Part shown: piece after piece, positions 22,760-31,632 of the stretch
Position numbering within the stretch: the first letter of the stretch is position 1
How the letters are laid out: each line of letters starts with the position of its first letter
DNA from: Microbaculum marinum
GTDB lineage: Bacteria; Pseudomonadota; Alphaproteobacteria; Rhizobiales; Tepidamorphaceae
Direction: 5' to 3' (one strand)
NCBI RefSeq assembly: GCF_042646165.1
Contig: NZ_JBHRTC010000022.1
DNA length: 64,000 bases
Position numbers and translations under genes: made by a program
The notes under the pieces: generated by a model
What the model was told of the DNA's origin: nothing
The model's input: the letters and a program-made list of their open reading frames with translations, nothing else
Database searches by the model: none

Positions 22760-24055
22760 ATGAAAACCGATCACCGCGACTTTCTCCGCGCGCTGTACGA
22801 CGCCGCCGTCGATGCGGCGCACCCCGACCATTGCCTGCCTCCCCACCTGCCCGAACCTCCGGAGGGCAGACTGATCGTGCTCGCCGCGGGCAAGGCGGCC
22901 GGCAGCATGGCCGCGGCGGCCGAACGGCATTACGTCGACGAGCTCGGCCTGCCGCCGGACCGCCTGACCGGCCTGGCCGTGACGCGTTACGGATATGCGC
23001 GCCCCACCCGGGTCATCCGTATGGTGGAGGCCGGTCACCCCGTCCCCGACCAGGCAGGCGTCCAGGCGACCGCGGAAGCGCTGGAACTCGCCGCGGCCGC
23101 CGGTCAAGACGATATCGTTCTGGTGCTGCTGTCCGGCGGCGGGTCGGCTTTGTGGATCGCCCCGGCGGAGGGCGTGACGCTGGCCGCCAAGCAGGATCTG
23201 ACGCGCGAACTCCTGAAGTCCGGGGCCAGGATCGGCGAGATCAATACGGTGCGCCGCCACCTGTCGCGGATCAAGGGAGGTCGGCTGGCGGCGGCCGCCT
23301 ATCCAGCACGCCTGCTGACGCTCGCAATATCGGACGTTGCCGGCGACGATCCCGCGGCGATCGCATCCGGGCCGACGGTGCCCGATCCCTCGAGCCTGGC
23401 CGATGCCCGGGCGATACTGTCGCGGTTCGGCATCACACCGGCCCCGGAGATCGCGGCGGCCCTGGACGACGAAGCGAACGAAACCCCGAAGCCGGGCGAC
23501 GAGCGATTGTCCATGGCGGAATATCGGCTCGTCGCCACGCCCGACCAGTCGCTGGCCGCCGCCGAGGCAATAGCGCGCAAGTCCGGCTTCGAGGTCGAGC
23601 GGATGGGGGCGGACCTCGAAGACGAGGCGCGCGACATGGCCGGCGAACAGGCCGAAACGGCCCGCGCACTGGCCGATGCCGGCAGCAGGGTCGTGCTGCT
23701 GTCGGGCGGCGAGGCGACCGTGACGATCCGGGGACGCGGCCGCGGCGGTCCCAATCAGGAATTTGCGCTGGCATTGGCGATCGCGCTACACGGCCATCCG
23801 GGGATCTGGGCGCTGGCAGGCGACACCGACGGAACCGACGGCGGCGCAGGCTCGCAGTCCGACCCGGCCGGCGCGATCGTCACACCCGATACACTGGACA
23901 GAGCCGGGAGAATCGGCCTCGACGCCGACGCATTTCTGGAAGACAACGACTCGACCGGATTCTTCGAGCGTCTCGGCGATCTGCTCGTTCCGGGACCGAC
24001 CTTCACGAACGTCAACGATCTGCGAGCCATCGTCGTTGACACGCGCGCCGACTGA
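22760..24055 (+). CDS. Glycerate 2-kinase (MOFRL family; formerly hydroxypyruvate reductase TtuD)
   Basis: 431 residues of the GckA/TtuD family, which phosphorylates D-glycerate to 2-phosphoglycerate, feeding lower glycolysis. LIVLAAGKAAGSMA near residue 36, VEAGHPVPDQAG, the glycine-rich LVLLSGGGSAL (~120), RRHLSRIKGGRLA and SDVAGDDPAAIASGPTVPD form the N-terminal domain; the C-terminal MOFRL domain holds RGRGRGGPNQEFALALA and GDTDGTDG. It lies three genes upstream of pyruvate kinase, which consumes the product after enolase, so the neighbourhood makes metabolic sense. Confidence 0.9.
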   Translation: MKTDHRDFLRALYDAAVDAAHPDHCLPPHLPEPPEGRLIVLAAGKAAGSMAAAAERHYVDELGLPPDRLTGLAVTRYGYARPTRVIRMVEAGHPVPDQAGVQATAEALELAAAAGQDDIVLVLLSGGGSALWIAPAEGVTLAAKQDLTRELLKSGARIGEINTVRRHLSRIKGGRLAAAAYPARLLTLAISDVAGDDPAAIASGPTVPDPSSLADARAILSRFGITPAPEIAAALDDEANETPKPGDERLSMAEYRLVATPDQSLAAAEAIARKSGFEVERMGADLEDEARDMAGEQAETARALADAGSRVVLLSGGEATVTIRGRGRGGPNQEFALALAIALHGHPGIWALAGDTDGTDGGAGSQSDPAGAIVTPDTLDRAGRIGLDADAFLEDNDSTGFFERLGDLLVPGPTFTNVNDLRAIVVDTRAD

Positions 24056-24101
24056 TATCAATTTCTCGTCGGAGTTAAGCGCTTTGCTGAAAAAAGGCGC
24101 C

Positions 24102-24581
24102 ATGAAAGAAACGACAGCCAGTCCACGATACCCGAAGCAACATTCCAGAATTCTGCTCGCCCTCCTTCTTGGCGGAGGGGCGGTGATGCTGTCTGCAGGA
24201 GAGGCAGCGGCCGATTTCCGGATCTGTAATTCCACGCAGGGCCGGGTCGGCGTCTCCGTCGGTTACAAGGACGACAACGGCTGGGCAACCGAGGGCTGGT
24301 GGAACATCGGGCCGAACAGCTGCGAAACGATCCTGCGCGGTGAACTGGCGGCGCGATACTACTACGTCTATGCAATCGACTACGACCACGGCGGCGAGTG
24401 GTCGGGCCAGGCCTTCATGTGCACCCAGGACCAGATGTTCACCATTCGCGGCATCAACCAATGCGAAGATCGCGGTTACCAGCGAACCGGGTTCTTCGAA
24501 ATCGATACCCACGAACAGACCACCTGGACCGTGCAGCTTCAGGATCCGGCACTCGGCGGGGACGGCACTGGCGGCGAGTAG
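24102..24581 (+). CDS. DUF1036 family exported protein
   Basis: 159 residues: a signal peptide (ILLALLLGGGAVMLSAGEAAA, cleavage near residue 37) followed by a DUF1036 domain: FRICNSTQGRVGVSVGYKDDNGWATEGWW, then the PNSCETILRGELAARYYYVYAID segment and a cysteine-containing FMCTQDQMFTI. Small periplasmic beta-rich protein of unknown function found in alphaproteobacteria, commonly next to pyruvate kinase, as here. The ATG at 24102 has AAGG a few bases upstream. Followed by a good intrinsic terminator at 24604-24635. Confidence 0.88.
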   Translation: MKETTASPRYPKQHSRILLALLLGGGAVMLSAGEAAADFRICNSTQGRVGVSVGYKDDNGWATEGWWNIGPNSCETILRGELAARYYYVYAIDYDHGGEWSGQAFMCTQDQMFTIRGINQCEDRGYQRTGFFEIDTHEQTTWTVQLQDPALGGDGTGGE

Positions 24582-24603
24582 CCCGCCGGCCGGCGACGCA
24601 GCG

Positions 24604-24635
24604 AACACCTTCCGCACGGAACGCACGGTGTTTTT
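24604..24635 (+). terminator. Intrinsic terminator after the DUF1036 gene
   Basis: AACACC-TTCCG pairs with CGGAA-(5-nt bulge)-GGTGTT, followed directly by T5 (24631-24635), 23 nt after the DUF1036 stop. Pyruvate kinase downstream would then need its own promoter in the following ~100 bp. Confidence 0.6.
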
Positions 24636-24738
24636 CCCGCCCGGGCCGTGACCGCGCGGCCGGTTTCGTCATACAAACGAATCGACAAGCCCTTAGCCGA
24701 AAGAGCCACAGGGCCAGACACACCGGGGACGGCGAGGC

Positions 24739-26169
24739 ATGCGGCGAAAACGCTCGATCAAGATACTGGCGACGCTCGGTCCGGCCACTTCGGAGGAAGA
24801 CCGGATAGCCGAACTGTTCGAGGCGGGCGCCGACGTCTTCCGCATCAACATGAGCCATACGCCGCACAAGCTGCTGAAGTCGCTGCACGGCCGGCTTCGC
24901 GCCGTCGAGGCGAGGTTCGGCCGTCCGATCGGCATCCTGTGCGACCTGCAGGGCCCGAAACTCAGGATCGGCACATTCTCCGGCGACGGAGCGGATCTGG
25001 TGGAAGGCGACACGTTCGTCCTCGACACACGCGATACGCCCGGTGACGGCAAGCGCGTCTATCTGCCTCATCCCCCGGTGTTCGAGGCCGCCGAGGAGGG
25101 CCACCGGCTGCTGCTGGACGACGGCCGCATCCGGCTGCGGGTGGTGACCGCGGCAAGGAACCGCCTCGAATGCGTGGTCGAGGTCGGCGGCAAGCTCACC
25201 GCGCGCAAGGGCGTCAGCCTGCCCGATACCCTGCTGCCCTTCGGCGCTATGACCGACAAGGACCGCGCCGACCTGGACGCTGCCCTCAATCTCGGCGTGG
25301 ACTGGGTTGCGCTGTCGTTCGTACAGCGGCCCGACGACCTGGCCGAAGCGCGCAAGATGACGCGCGGCCGCGCCGCGATCATGGCGAAGATCGAGAAGCC
25401 GCAAGCGGTGCAGCGGCTCGACGAGATCATCGAGATGGCCGATGGGCTGATGGTCGCTCGCGGCGACCTTGGGGTCGAGATGCCGCTGGAGGCGGTGCCC
25501 GGCGTGCAGAAGCGGATCACGCGCGCCGGCCGCCGCGCCGGCAAGCCGGTGGTGGTCGCGACCCAGATGCTCGAATCGATGATTTCGGCGCCGGTGCCGA
25601 CCCGCGCGGAGGTGTCGGACGTGGCGACGGCGGTGTTCGAGGGTGCAGACGCGATCATGCTGTCGGCCGAATCGGCGGTCGGCGATTTTCCGGTCGAGGC
25701 CGTCGCCACCATGAACCGGATCGCCGAGCGGGTCGAAACGGACGCCAACTTCGCCTCGATCATCAACGCCCAGCGCGCCGACCCGGAGGCGACGGGGCCG
25801 GATGCTATCAGTGCTGCCGCCCGTACCGTCTCCGACACCCTGAAGCTTCCAGCGATCGTCTGCTACACGTCGTCGGGCGCCACCGGGCTGCGGGCAGCCC
25901 GCGAACGTCCCGACCGGCCGATCATCGCGCTCAGTCCCAATCCCGCCACCAGCCGCCGCCTGGCGCTTGTCTGGGGTCTGCACTGCGTGTTGACGGAAGA
26001 CGCGCACGACGAAAACGACATGGTGGACCGCGCCTGCCGCATTGCCCAGCAGGAGGGCTTCGCCAAGCCGGGTCAACGCATCATCGTCACCGCCGGGGTA
26101 CCGTTCGGAACGCCGGGCGCGACGAACATGTTGCGCATAGCCTTCGTCGGCGACGCCGGAACGTACTGA
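24739..26169 (+). CDS. pyk: Pyruvate kinase
   Basis: 476 residues. Converts phosphoenolpyruvate and ADP to pyruvate and ATP in glycolysis. N-terminal IKILATLGPATSEEDRI, the FRINMSHT loop, CDLQGPKLRIG, and the catalytic MAKIEKPQAVQRLDEI (active-site Lys and Glu), MVARGDLGVEMPLE, VATQMLESMISAPVPTRAEVSDVA, and AIMLSAESAVGDFPVEAV motifs are all intact. The C-terminal allosteric domain contains YTSSGATGLRAARERP and ends with the GVPFGTPGATNMLRI strand. Standard length and no anomalies. The DUF1036 neighbour is a conserved association in the Rhizobiales. Confidence 0.97.
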   Translation: MRRKRSIKILATLGPATSEEDRIAELFEAGADVFRINMSHTPHKLLKSLHGRLRAVEARFGRPIGILCDLQGPKLRIGTFSGDGADLVEGDTFVLDTRDTPGDGKRVYLPHPPVFEAAEEGHRLLLDDGRIRLRVVTAARNRLECVVEVGGKLTARKGVSLPDTLLPFGAMTDKDRADLDAALNLGVDWVALSFVQRPDDLAEARKMTRGRAAIMAKIEKPQAVQRLDEIIEMADGLMVARGDLGVEMPLEAVPGVQKRITRAGRRAGKPVVVATQMLESMISAPVPTRAEVSDVATAVFEGADAIMLSAESAVGDFPVEAVATMNRIAERVETDANFASIINAQRADPEATGPDAISAAARTVSDTLKLPAIVCYTSSGATGLRAARERPDRPIIALSPNPATSRRLALVWGLHCVLTEDAHDENDMVDRACRIAQQEGFAKPGQRIIVTAGVPFGTPGATNMLRIAFVGDAGTY

Positions 26170-26193
26170 TCCGGCCGACCGGCCGCGTGTGAT

Positions 26194-27204
26194 TCAACGC
26201 TTCAGGGAACGCACCGATTCCACGGCAACCGAGGAGTCCGCCTGCGCCGCAGGCTCTCTCGTTTCCGCAGCCAGCCGCTCGATTTCGGCAACCACCGTAT
26301 CGGCGGCGACATAGTGGGGCATGTGCCCCACACCATCGAGTTCCACCAGCCGGGCGTTGGGAATGTCGCCGGCGAGGCGATGCGCGTTGAGTCGCGGGGC
26401 CACCGTCTTGTCTGCATCGCCGGTGATGACCACCGTAGGGACGGCGATCTCCGGGTATCTCGGCGCCTGATCGATCAGGAAGCCCACGAGTTCGGCCACG
26501 TCCTGCGCATTCGCGCGGAACTCGGCCGGCCGCAGGACGAGGGCCGACCCGGCCTTGGAGACGTAGTCGTCCGGAGGAGTCTGGGGTGCAAAGGACGATC
26601 GCACCGCCGGCTTCACAACCATTTCCCCGAATGGCAGCACGAGCGCATCGGTGAACAGCCGTCCGAATCCCGGCAGTGTCGCAAGCGTGTAGTACCAGTT
26701 GATGCCGCCGGCCCATGGATATGCCGCAGGCGCCAGCAGCACCAGCCCGGCTACTCGGTGGGGATACTCGAGCGCCAGGTTGAGAGCCAGCGCGCCGCCC
26801 CAGGAATGACCGACGATGACAGCCTTGGCGACCTTCAGATCGTCAAGCACGCCGATGACATAGCGCGCCTGGTCGCTGGGAAGAGCGGCCTCCGGACCCG
26901 CCGCGCGCTGGCTCCAGCCGTGTCCCGGCCGGTCGATCGCAATGACGCGAAGCCTTTCGGAAAGGGGATCGCCGAGCGCCAGCATCGGATCGTTGAGGTT
27001 GCCCGAGGCGCCATGAAGGAGGACCACGGCCGGCGCATCGGCCGGACCGTCCTCGACATAGTGCATCCGCAGGCCGTCGACGCGTGTGAATGAGCCGGCA
27101 GGGGGATGCAGGTCGCCGAGGCGCTGCGAGCGGGCGAGCGTGTAGCCCACCAGGCCGCCGAGTACGACCAGAACCGTGGCTGCGACTGCAACGAGCATGC
27201 GCAC
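26194..27204 (-). CDS. Membrane-anchored alpha/beta hydrolase
   Basis: 336 residues. A single N-terminal hydrophobic segment (VAVAATVLVVLGGLVGYTLA, residues 5-24) without a clear cleavage site suggests a membrane-anchored periplasmic enzyme. The alpha/beta-hydrolase core has VVLLHGASGNLND (oxyanion hole), IDRPGHGWS, the serine nucleophile elbow VGHSWGGALA (~134), TGDADKTV (acid) and GVGHMPHY (catalytic His). Similar proteins are annotated as generic alpha/beta hydrolases; the substrate is unknown. Convergent with pyk, whose stop lies only 24 bp away. Confidence 0.82.
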   Translation of the reverse strand: MRMLVAVAATVLVVLGGLVGYTLARSQRLGDLHPPAGSFTRVDGLRMHYVEDGPADAPAVVLLHGASGNLNDPMLALGDPLSERLRVIAIDRPGHGWSQRAAGPEAALPSDQARYVIGVLDDLKVAKAVIVGHSWGGALALNLALEYPHRVAGLVLLAPAAYPWAGGINWYYTLATLPGFGRLFTDALVLPFGEMVVKPAVRSSFAPQTPPDDYVSKAGSALVLRPAEFRANAQDVAELVGFLIDQAPRYPEIAVPTVVITGDADKTVAPRLNAHRLAGDIPNARLVELDGVGHMPHYVAADTVVAEIERLAAETREPAAQADSSVAVESVRSLKR

Positions 27205-27275
27205 TTTCTGAATGCCCCTGATCGAACCCCCGCGCCCGTCCCGACGGCGCGGCGCAGACCAATTCCGCGAAGTGC

Positions 27276-27920
27276 TCAGATTTCGCGGCCTTCGACCTCC
27301 GGTTCAAGTTTCTCCGCGGATTCCCGGACGTTGCCGAAATATGGATGGACCGCCAGTGCCTGCCGGAAGGCATCCAGCGCCTGGGCCGGCTGATCGAGAT
27401 CCCGGAAGATCATTCCCAGGCCGCTCAGGGCACCGAAATGACGAGGTTGCAGGGTGAGGACATGCTGGATGTCGGCGATCGAGAGTTCGTACTCGTCGAG
27501 CAGGTAGTAAACGGTCGCCCGCATGTTCCAGGCTTCGGGGAAATCCGGTCGGGTCTCGACGATGGCATCGAGATACTGCAGCGCCAGCCCGTAGTCTTCC
27601 TGCTTGATGGCGGCCCCGGCCCGCGACAGCAGCAGGTCTACCGTATCGCTGCCCGACCGATTCCAGGCCAGCACGATCTCGCGCTCGAGCGCCTTTGCCT
27701 CGCGTTCGCTGCCCGCCTGCGACAGACGATCGAGCAGGACCTCCACAGGCTCCGCGGCTTCGGATTCAGCGTCTTGTCGGGAGGGGTCGGGATCGGCCGC
27801 GGCGGGACCGTCCTGCGGTGCGCCCGAAGGCTCGGCGGCCGCCGCCGGCCAGATTGCGGCGCCATTCGCTGCCAAGAGCGCGAATGCCGCAGTCAGAACC
27901 AGGCCACGAATACGTTTCAT
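27276..27920 (-). CDS. Exported TPR-repeat protein
   Basis: About 214 residues. MKRIRGLVLTAAFALLAANGAAIWPAAAAEP is a clear signal peptide; an acidic Ala/Pro-rich stretch follows, and three or four tetratricopeptide repeats fill the rest (for example EDYGLALQYLDAIVETRPDFPEAWNMRATVYYLL and YELSIADIQHVLTLQPRHFGALSGLG). Probably a periplasmic protein-protein adaptor. An ATG at 27956 is in frame, but 27920 gives a proper signal peptide and is preferred. Located 72 bp upstream of the alpha/beta hydrolase gene on the same strand. Confidence 0.78.
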   Translation of the reverse strand: MKRIRGLVLTAAFALLAANGAAIWPAAAAEPSGAPQDGPAAADPDPSRQDAESEAAEPVEVLLDRLSQAGSEREAKALEREIVLAWNRSGSDTVDLLLSRAGAAIKQEDYGLALQYLDAIVETRPDFPEAWNMRATVYYLLDEYELSIADIQHVLTLQPRHFGALSGLGMIFRDLDQPAQALDAFRQALAVHPYFGNVRESAEKLEPEVEGREI

Positions 27921-27978
27921 GGCCGAAAGGATGGGGCAGCAGCGCTCCCGGGTCAACGGGCATCAGCCCGTTGGCGTG

Positions 27979-28104
27979 TCAGCCCTGGCGGGCCTTGAAG
28001 CGTCGGTTCGTCTTGTTGATGACGTAGATGCGGCCCTTGCGGCGCACGACCCGATTGTTGCGATGGCGCTTTACCAGCGACTTGATCGAATTTCTGACTT
28101 TCAT
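27979..28104 (-). CDS. rpmJ: 50S ribosomal protein L36
   Basis: A 41-residue, strongly basic protein: MKVRNSIKSLVKRHRNNRVV, then RRKGRIYVINKTNRRFKARQG, matching the alphaproteobacterial L36 sequence almost throughout. This is the zinc-free (C−) form, since the CxxC/CxnH zinc ligands of the other L36 type are absent. It is part of the large ribosomal subunit. Single gene; the TPR gene begins 58 bp downstream on the same strand. Confidence 0.95.
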   Translation of the reverse strand: MKVRNSIKSLVKRHRNNRVVRRKGRIYVINKTNRRFKARQG

Positions 28105-28280
28105 TGCTCTGGACCGCCGTCGTTGCCCGCCCTTGGCGGCACGATTTTCACGATTAGGTGTTCGGATTGAAAAGGGCCGGCACACGGCCGACCCGCAATT
28201 CGAGGCGGAACATAATGGCGGGTGCCGGGCCTGTCAACGCAGGCGGGTACTTCGCCCGCCCCGGCCCGGTCCGACATTCA

Positions 28281-29165
28281 CTATTCCGACCAGTGCGCGC
28301 ACAGGTCGCCGAACAGCTTCTTGCAGGTGGCAACCTCGTCGGAAAAGTGCGCCTGCAGGAATTGTTCGGCCTCGCTGCTCATCGGTATCTTGCGGTCGTC
28401 CTGCTTGATGTTGTCGATGTCGTCGACGCCGCCCGCATACCGTGGCGTCACCCCGAGGAAGTCCGCCAGGGTCACGCTCGCGGACGCGGTGTCCCCGGTC
28501 AGCACTTCGAAGGGAAGGACCCGGATCCGGTCCTCCGGGAACACCGATGCCCACCGCTTGTAGATCCTGCTCGGGTAGCTGCGCCGCACCGTGCCCGGCC
28601 TTTCGAGGAACGCCCGCACGTTGTCGAGGCTCCCCGAATCGTCGGCAAGCACGTCACTGTCGCCGTCGTAGCGGCGCAGGGCCTGGTTGAAGCTCGACCA
28701 GAACCGGTCGACGGGGTGGCGAATGAGCAGGATGATCGAGACATCCGGCAGAAGCGAGCGGATTTCGCCGATCGCCTTCCTGTTGAGGACGGAATAGGCG
28801 GGCGTGACGTCGCCGCTGATCTGCTCACCCTTCATCTCGAAGCAGCTGCAATAGTTGGCGAACGTCTTGTCGTTGGCGAGGACGATCGCCCGTCGCAGGA
28901 ACTCCTTGTCGCGTGCATCGAGCCGGTTCTTCTCGAGCTTGCCCGTGATGGCCGATTCGATTTCCCGCATGTTCGGCGGTTCGCCGTCGCCGGCACCGTC
29001 GTCGCGGGTAAACAGCGGCTTGGTGTGCCTGGAGAAGAAGTGCAGTTCCTTGACTGGGGGCATCCAGATTTCGGCGTGGCGCTGGAGCAGCGCGTGCAGG
29101 AAGGCGGTCCCCGCCTTCTGCTGACCGATGCAGATGAAGTCCGGTCCGGGAGATCGTCTGGTCAT
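28281..29165 (-). CDS. Sulfotransferase family protein
   Basis: 294 residues. PDFICIGQQKAGTAFLHALL (about 8-27) is the 5'-PSB loop that holds PAPS, and ILLIRHPVDRFWSSFNQALR (~145) is the 3'-phosphate-binding motif; the fold is that of heparan/carbohydrate-type sulfotransferases (Sulfotransfer_1/3). It would transfer a sulfuryl group from PAPS to a hydroxyl or amine on a carbohydrate, lipid or protein. No signal peptide. It stands alone between rpmJ and tRNA-Val, so context does not reveal the acceptor. A His after the first strand (KELHFFSRH) may contribute to catalysis (inference). Confidence 0.85.
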   Translation of the reverse strand: MTRRSPGPDFICIGQQKAGTAFLHALLQRHAEIWMPPVKELHFFSRHTKPLFTRDDGAGDGEPPNMREIESAITGKLEKNRLDARDKEFLRRAIVLANDKTFANYCSCFEMKGEQISGDVTPAYSVLNRKAIGEIRSLLPDVSIILLIRHPVDRFWSSFNQALRRYDGDSDVLADDSGSLDNVRAFLERPGTVRRSYPSRIYKRWASVFPEDRIRVLPFEVLTGDTASASVTLADFLGVTPRYAGGVDDIDNIKQDDRKIPMSSEAEQFLQAHFSDEVATCKKLFGDLCAHWSE

Positions 29166-29256
29166 GTTCCGATGCCGACCGCCGGTCGCTCGCCGGGCTC
29201 GCGCCCGTTCTGCGGCGATGTTGGACCGGATACGGCGAGTCTCCGATGGATTTGGA

Positions 29257-29331
29257 TGGTGGGCGCGGCTGGGATTGAACCAGCGACCCCTACGATGTCA
29301 ACGTAGTGCTCTCCCGCTGAGCTACGCGCCC
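29257..29331 (-). tRNA. tRNA-Val (anticodon GAC), CCA encoded
   Basis: Read on the minus strand: acceptor GGGCGCG pairs with CGCGCCC; D-arm GCTC-AGCGGGA-GAGC; anticodon stem CTACG/CGTAG with loop TTGACAT, anticodon GAC (valine, codons GUC/GUU); T-arm GCTGG-TTCAATC-CCAGC; discriminator A and an encoded CCA (29257-29259). All arms pair perfectly. Confidence 0.97.
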
Positions 29332-29591
29332 ATCCACGCTATGGCACCCGGGTGATCCGTGGATAACCTCTGGTCGCCAGCGGCAAGGTCTGGCATATAG
29401 CCGGACGCGGCCGCCTGTGCAAGCACGTGTCGTGAGACCGTTGCACTTGTCGCGCACCTCGTTTAGATCGTGCTCACCCTGGACGTCCGGCGGCGCCGTG
29501 CGAAGGCGAAGGTTGTCGTCCACTCCAAGCCGCCCCTGATCGGGGACAAACATCCCGGGCGGACTTCCCGCCATTATTTTGGAGAAACGAA

Positions 29592-29873
29592 ATGTCGTCC
29601 ACCTTCGATACGGTCGCCGACATCATTTCGGAAACGTGCGACATCCCGCGTGAGGACATCACGCCGGAAAGCCACGTCATCGACGACCTGGGCATCGACA
29701 GCCTGGACTTCCTCGACATCGCGTTCGCGATCGACAAGGCGTTCGGCATCAAGATGCCGTTCGAACAGTGGACCCAGGAAGTCAACGAAGGAAAGGCGTC
29801 TGCGGAGCAGTACTTCGTGCTGCACAACCTGTGCGACCGCATCGACGAACTCATCGCCGCCAAGGCGGAGTGA
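29592..29873 (+). CDS. acpXL: Acyl carrier protein AcpXL
   Basis: 93 residues. The dedicated acyl carrier that holds the growing very-long-chain (27-hydroxyoctacosanoic type) fatty acid for lipid A in Rhizobiales. Ser37 in IDSLDFLDIAF receives phosphopantetheine. It is longer than the housekeeping ACP and has the typical ending FEQWTQEVNEGKASAEQYFVLHNLCDRIDELI. GGAG lies 7 nt before the ATG. It heads a six- to seven-gene operon running to 35777; the next gene begins at or just after its stop codon. Confidence 0.95.
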   Translation: MSSTFDTVADIISETCDIPREDITPESHVIDDLGIDSLDFLDIAFAIDKAFGIKMPFEQWTQEVNEGKASAEQYFVLHNLCDRIDELIAAKAE

Positions 29874-29911
29874 CCCCCGACACCGCGCTGCCCAGGCCGC
29901 CGCACCAGACA

Positions 29912-30379
29912 ATGCGTATCGAGTACTTCCAACTCATCGACGAGATCGCGGAAATAAGGCCGGAGGACGGCCTGATCCGGACGCGCGCGACCATCCCGCA
30001 GGAAAGCACCATTTTCGAGGGCCACTTTCCCGGCCATCCGCTGATGCCCGGTGTCCTCCTGGTGGAATCCATGGCGCAGACGTCCGGCTACCTGGTCCTG
30101 ACGGTCAACAAGTTCGATCGCATGCCGTTTCTTGCCGGTGTCCGCGATGCAAAGTTCCGGACCTTCGTGGTGCCGGGCGACGTCCTCGATCTCGAGGCGC
30201 GCATGGAACATGACGGGTCCGGCTATGCGATGACCGAGGCCAGCGTGAAGCGCGACGGCAAGGCAATCTGCGACGCGCGCCTGACCTTTCGCGTCATGCC
30301 GTTCCCGACACCGGATTTCCGCACCCTGATGACCGAGAACGCCCTCCGGCTCGGCTATCCCGAAGAGCTCGTCACATGA
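29912..30379 (+). CDS. fabZXL: 3-hydroxyacyl-ACP dehydratase, FabZ-XL type
   Basis: 155 residues of the FabZ hot-dog fold. EGHFPGHPLMPGVLLVESMAQ contains the catalytic His and downstream Glu. It dehydrates 3-hydroxyacyl-AcpXL during very-long-chain fatty acid elongation. MRIEYFQLID at the ATG 29912 matches the expected N-terminus of the family; a GTG overlapping the acpXL stop (29870, GTGA) is an alternative that would add 14 residues and has AAGG upstream. The stop overlaps the next start as ATGA, indicating coupled translation. Confidence 0.92.
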   Translation: MRIEYFQLIDEIAEIRPEDGLIRTRATIPQESTIFEGHFPGHPLMPGVLLVESMAQTSGYLVLTVNKFDRMPFLAGVRDAKFRTFVVPGDVLDLEARMEHDGSGYAMTEASVKRDGKAICDARLTFRVMPFPTPDFRTLMTENALRLGYPEELVT

Positions 30380-31596
30380 GCGAAGCGCCGCATCGCGAGG
30401 TGTTGGTCACGGGAATCGGGCTCGTCTCCTCGCTGGGCGAGGGGCTCGACCAGCACTGGTCGGCACTGACCGCCGAGGGCGGGCCCAGGCCGGTGGTTGA
30501 TACGGAGCGATTCGCGCCCTACCCCGTGCATCCGATCGTCGAGCTCGACTTCAACCAGCAGATCCCAAAGCGGGGCGACCAGCGCCAGATGGAGCCGTGG
30601 CAGCGCATCGGCACCTACGCGGCCGGCCTCGCGCTCGACAATGCGGGTATCAAGGACATGCCCGCCGTCCTGGAACGCACGGACATGATCGTGGCGGCCG
30701 GCGGCGGAGAACGCGATGTCGAGGTCGACAGTGCCGTCCTCACCGACCTGCTCTCCACCAACGATGCCGGGCGCCTGCTCAACGAGCGCCTGTCGAGCGA
30801 TCTCCGGCCGACCCTGTTCCTGGCGCAACTGCCCAACCTGCTGGCCGGCAACATCTCGATCGTCCACAAGGTGACCGGGTCTTCGCGCACGTTCATGGGC
30901 GAGGAGGCCGCCGGGATCGACGCCGTGCGGACCGCCCATGCACGCGTCGCTTCGGGGCAAAGCGAGATCTGCCTGGTCGGCGGCTCCTACAACGCCGAAC
31001 GTCTCGACATGCTGCTCCTCTTCGAGCTTGGCAGGTACCTTTGGCGCGATGACTGGCTGCCGGTGTGGGATCGGCTGGCCAGGGGCAGCGGCATGATCAC
31101 CGGCTCGATGGGGGCCTTTCTGGTGCTGGAATCGCCCGGCCACGCCGAGGCCCGCGGCGCAACTGCGGTAGCGCGGCTGGACGCGGTTGTGTCCGACCGC
31201 TGCACGCGCGGGCCCGGCGCCGCCGCCGATACGGCGCGGCGTCAGCTCGAAATGATGCGATCGCGCCTAGGCGCCGGGCGTACGGCGGTTTTCTCGGGCG
31301 CCACCGGGGCGGAACCCGCCACCAGCGAAGAGCGGAGCTACCTGACCGATGTCCTGGCCGGCGACGGCGGGATGCTGGTTCGTGCCCCCGCCTCACTGAT
31401 CGGCCACGGCCTGGAAGCCCAGTTTCCCGCCCTCGTCTCGCTTGCAGCGCTTACGGCATCGCGCGGCAAACTCTATCCGGCGACGGATTCCACTGGCCTC
31501 GAGACCGGCTCGGACGAGAGCGTCGACCAGATCCTCGTCAACCTGTGGGGCCACTGGCGCGGCGAAGGCATGGCGCTGGTCAGCCGCGCCGGCTGA
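30376..31596 (+). CDS. fabF2XL: Beta-ketoacyl-ACP synthase-like protein FabF2-XL, catalytic Cys replaced
   Basis: 406 residues with a ketosynthase fold (VLVTGIGLVSSLGEG start; late RAPASLIGHGLEAQFPALVSLAAL resembling the second-His region). The nucleophile position, normally TACxS, reads TGSSRTFMGEE (Thr167-Glu176): Ser replaces Cys, and the HGTGT motif is absent (SGATGAEPAT at that place). It therefore resembles the chain-length-factor partner of type II polyketide synthases and probably forms a heterodimer with the active FabF1-XL encoded next (inference). Starts within the fabZXL stop (ATGA). Confidence 0.88.
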   Translation: MSEAPHREVLVTGIGLVSSLGEGLDQHWSALTAEGGPRPVVDTERFAPYPVHPIVELDFNQQIPKRGDQRQMEPWQRIGTYAAGLALDNAGIKDMPAVLERTDMIVAAGGGERDVEVDSAVLTDLLSTNDAGRLLNERLSSDLRPTLFLAQLPNLLAGNISIVHKVTGSSRTFMGEEAAGIDAVRTAHARVASGQSEICLVGGSYNAERLDMLLLFELGRYLWRDDWLPVWDRLARGSGMITGSMGAFLVLESPGHAEARGATAVARLDAVVSDRCTRGPGAAADTARRQLEMMRSRLGAGRTAVFSGATGAEPATSEERSYLTDVLAGDGGMLVRAPASLIGHGLEAQFPALVSLAALTASRGKLYPATDSTGLETGSDESVDQILVNLWGHWRGEGMALVSRAG

Positions 31597-31632
31597 TATA
31601 GATACTCCGCGTCAGCAAGCGGGAGGTAGCGA

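Noticed and set aside
29870..29911. GTG start for fabZXL overlapping the acpXL stop
   Set aside because: Possible, but the extra 14 residues are Pro-rich and do not match the expected family N-terminus, which begins exactly at ATG 29912.
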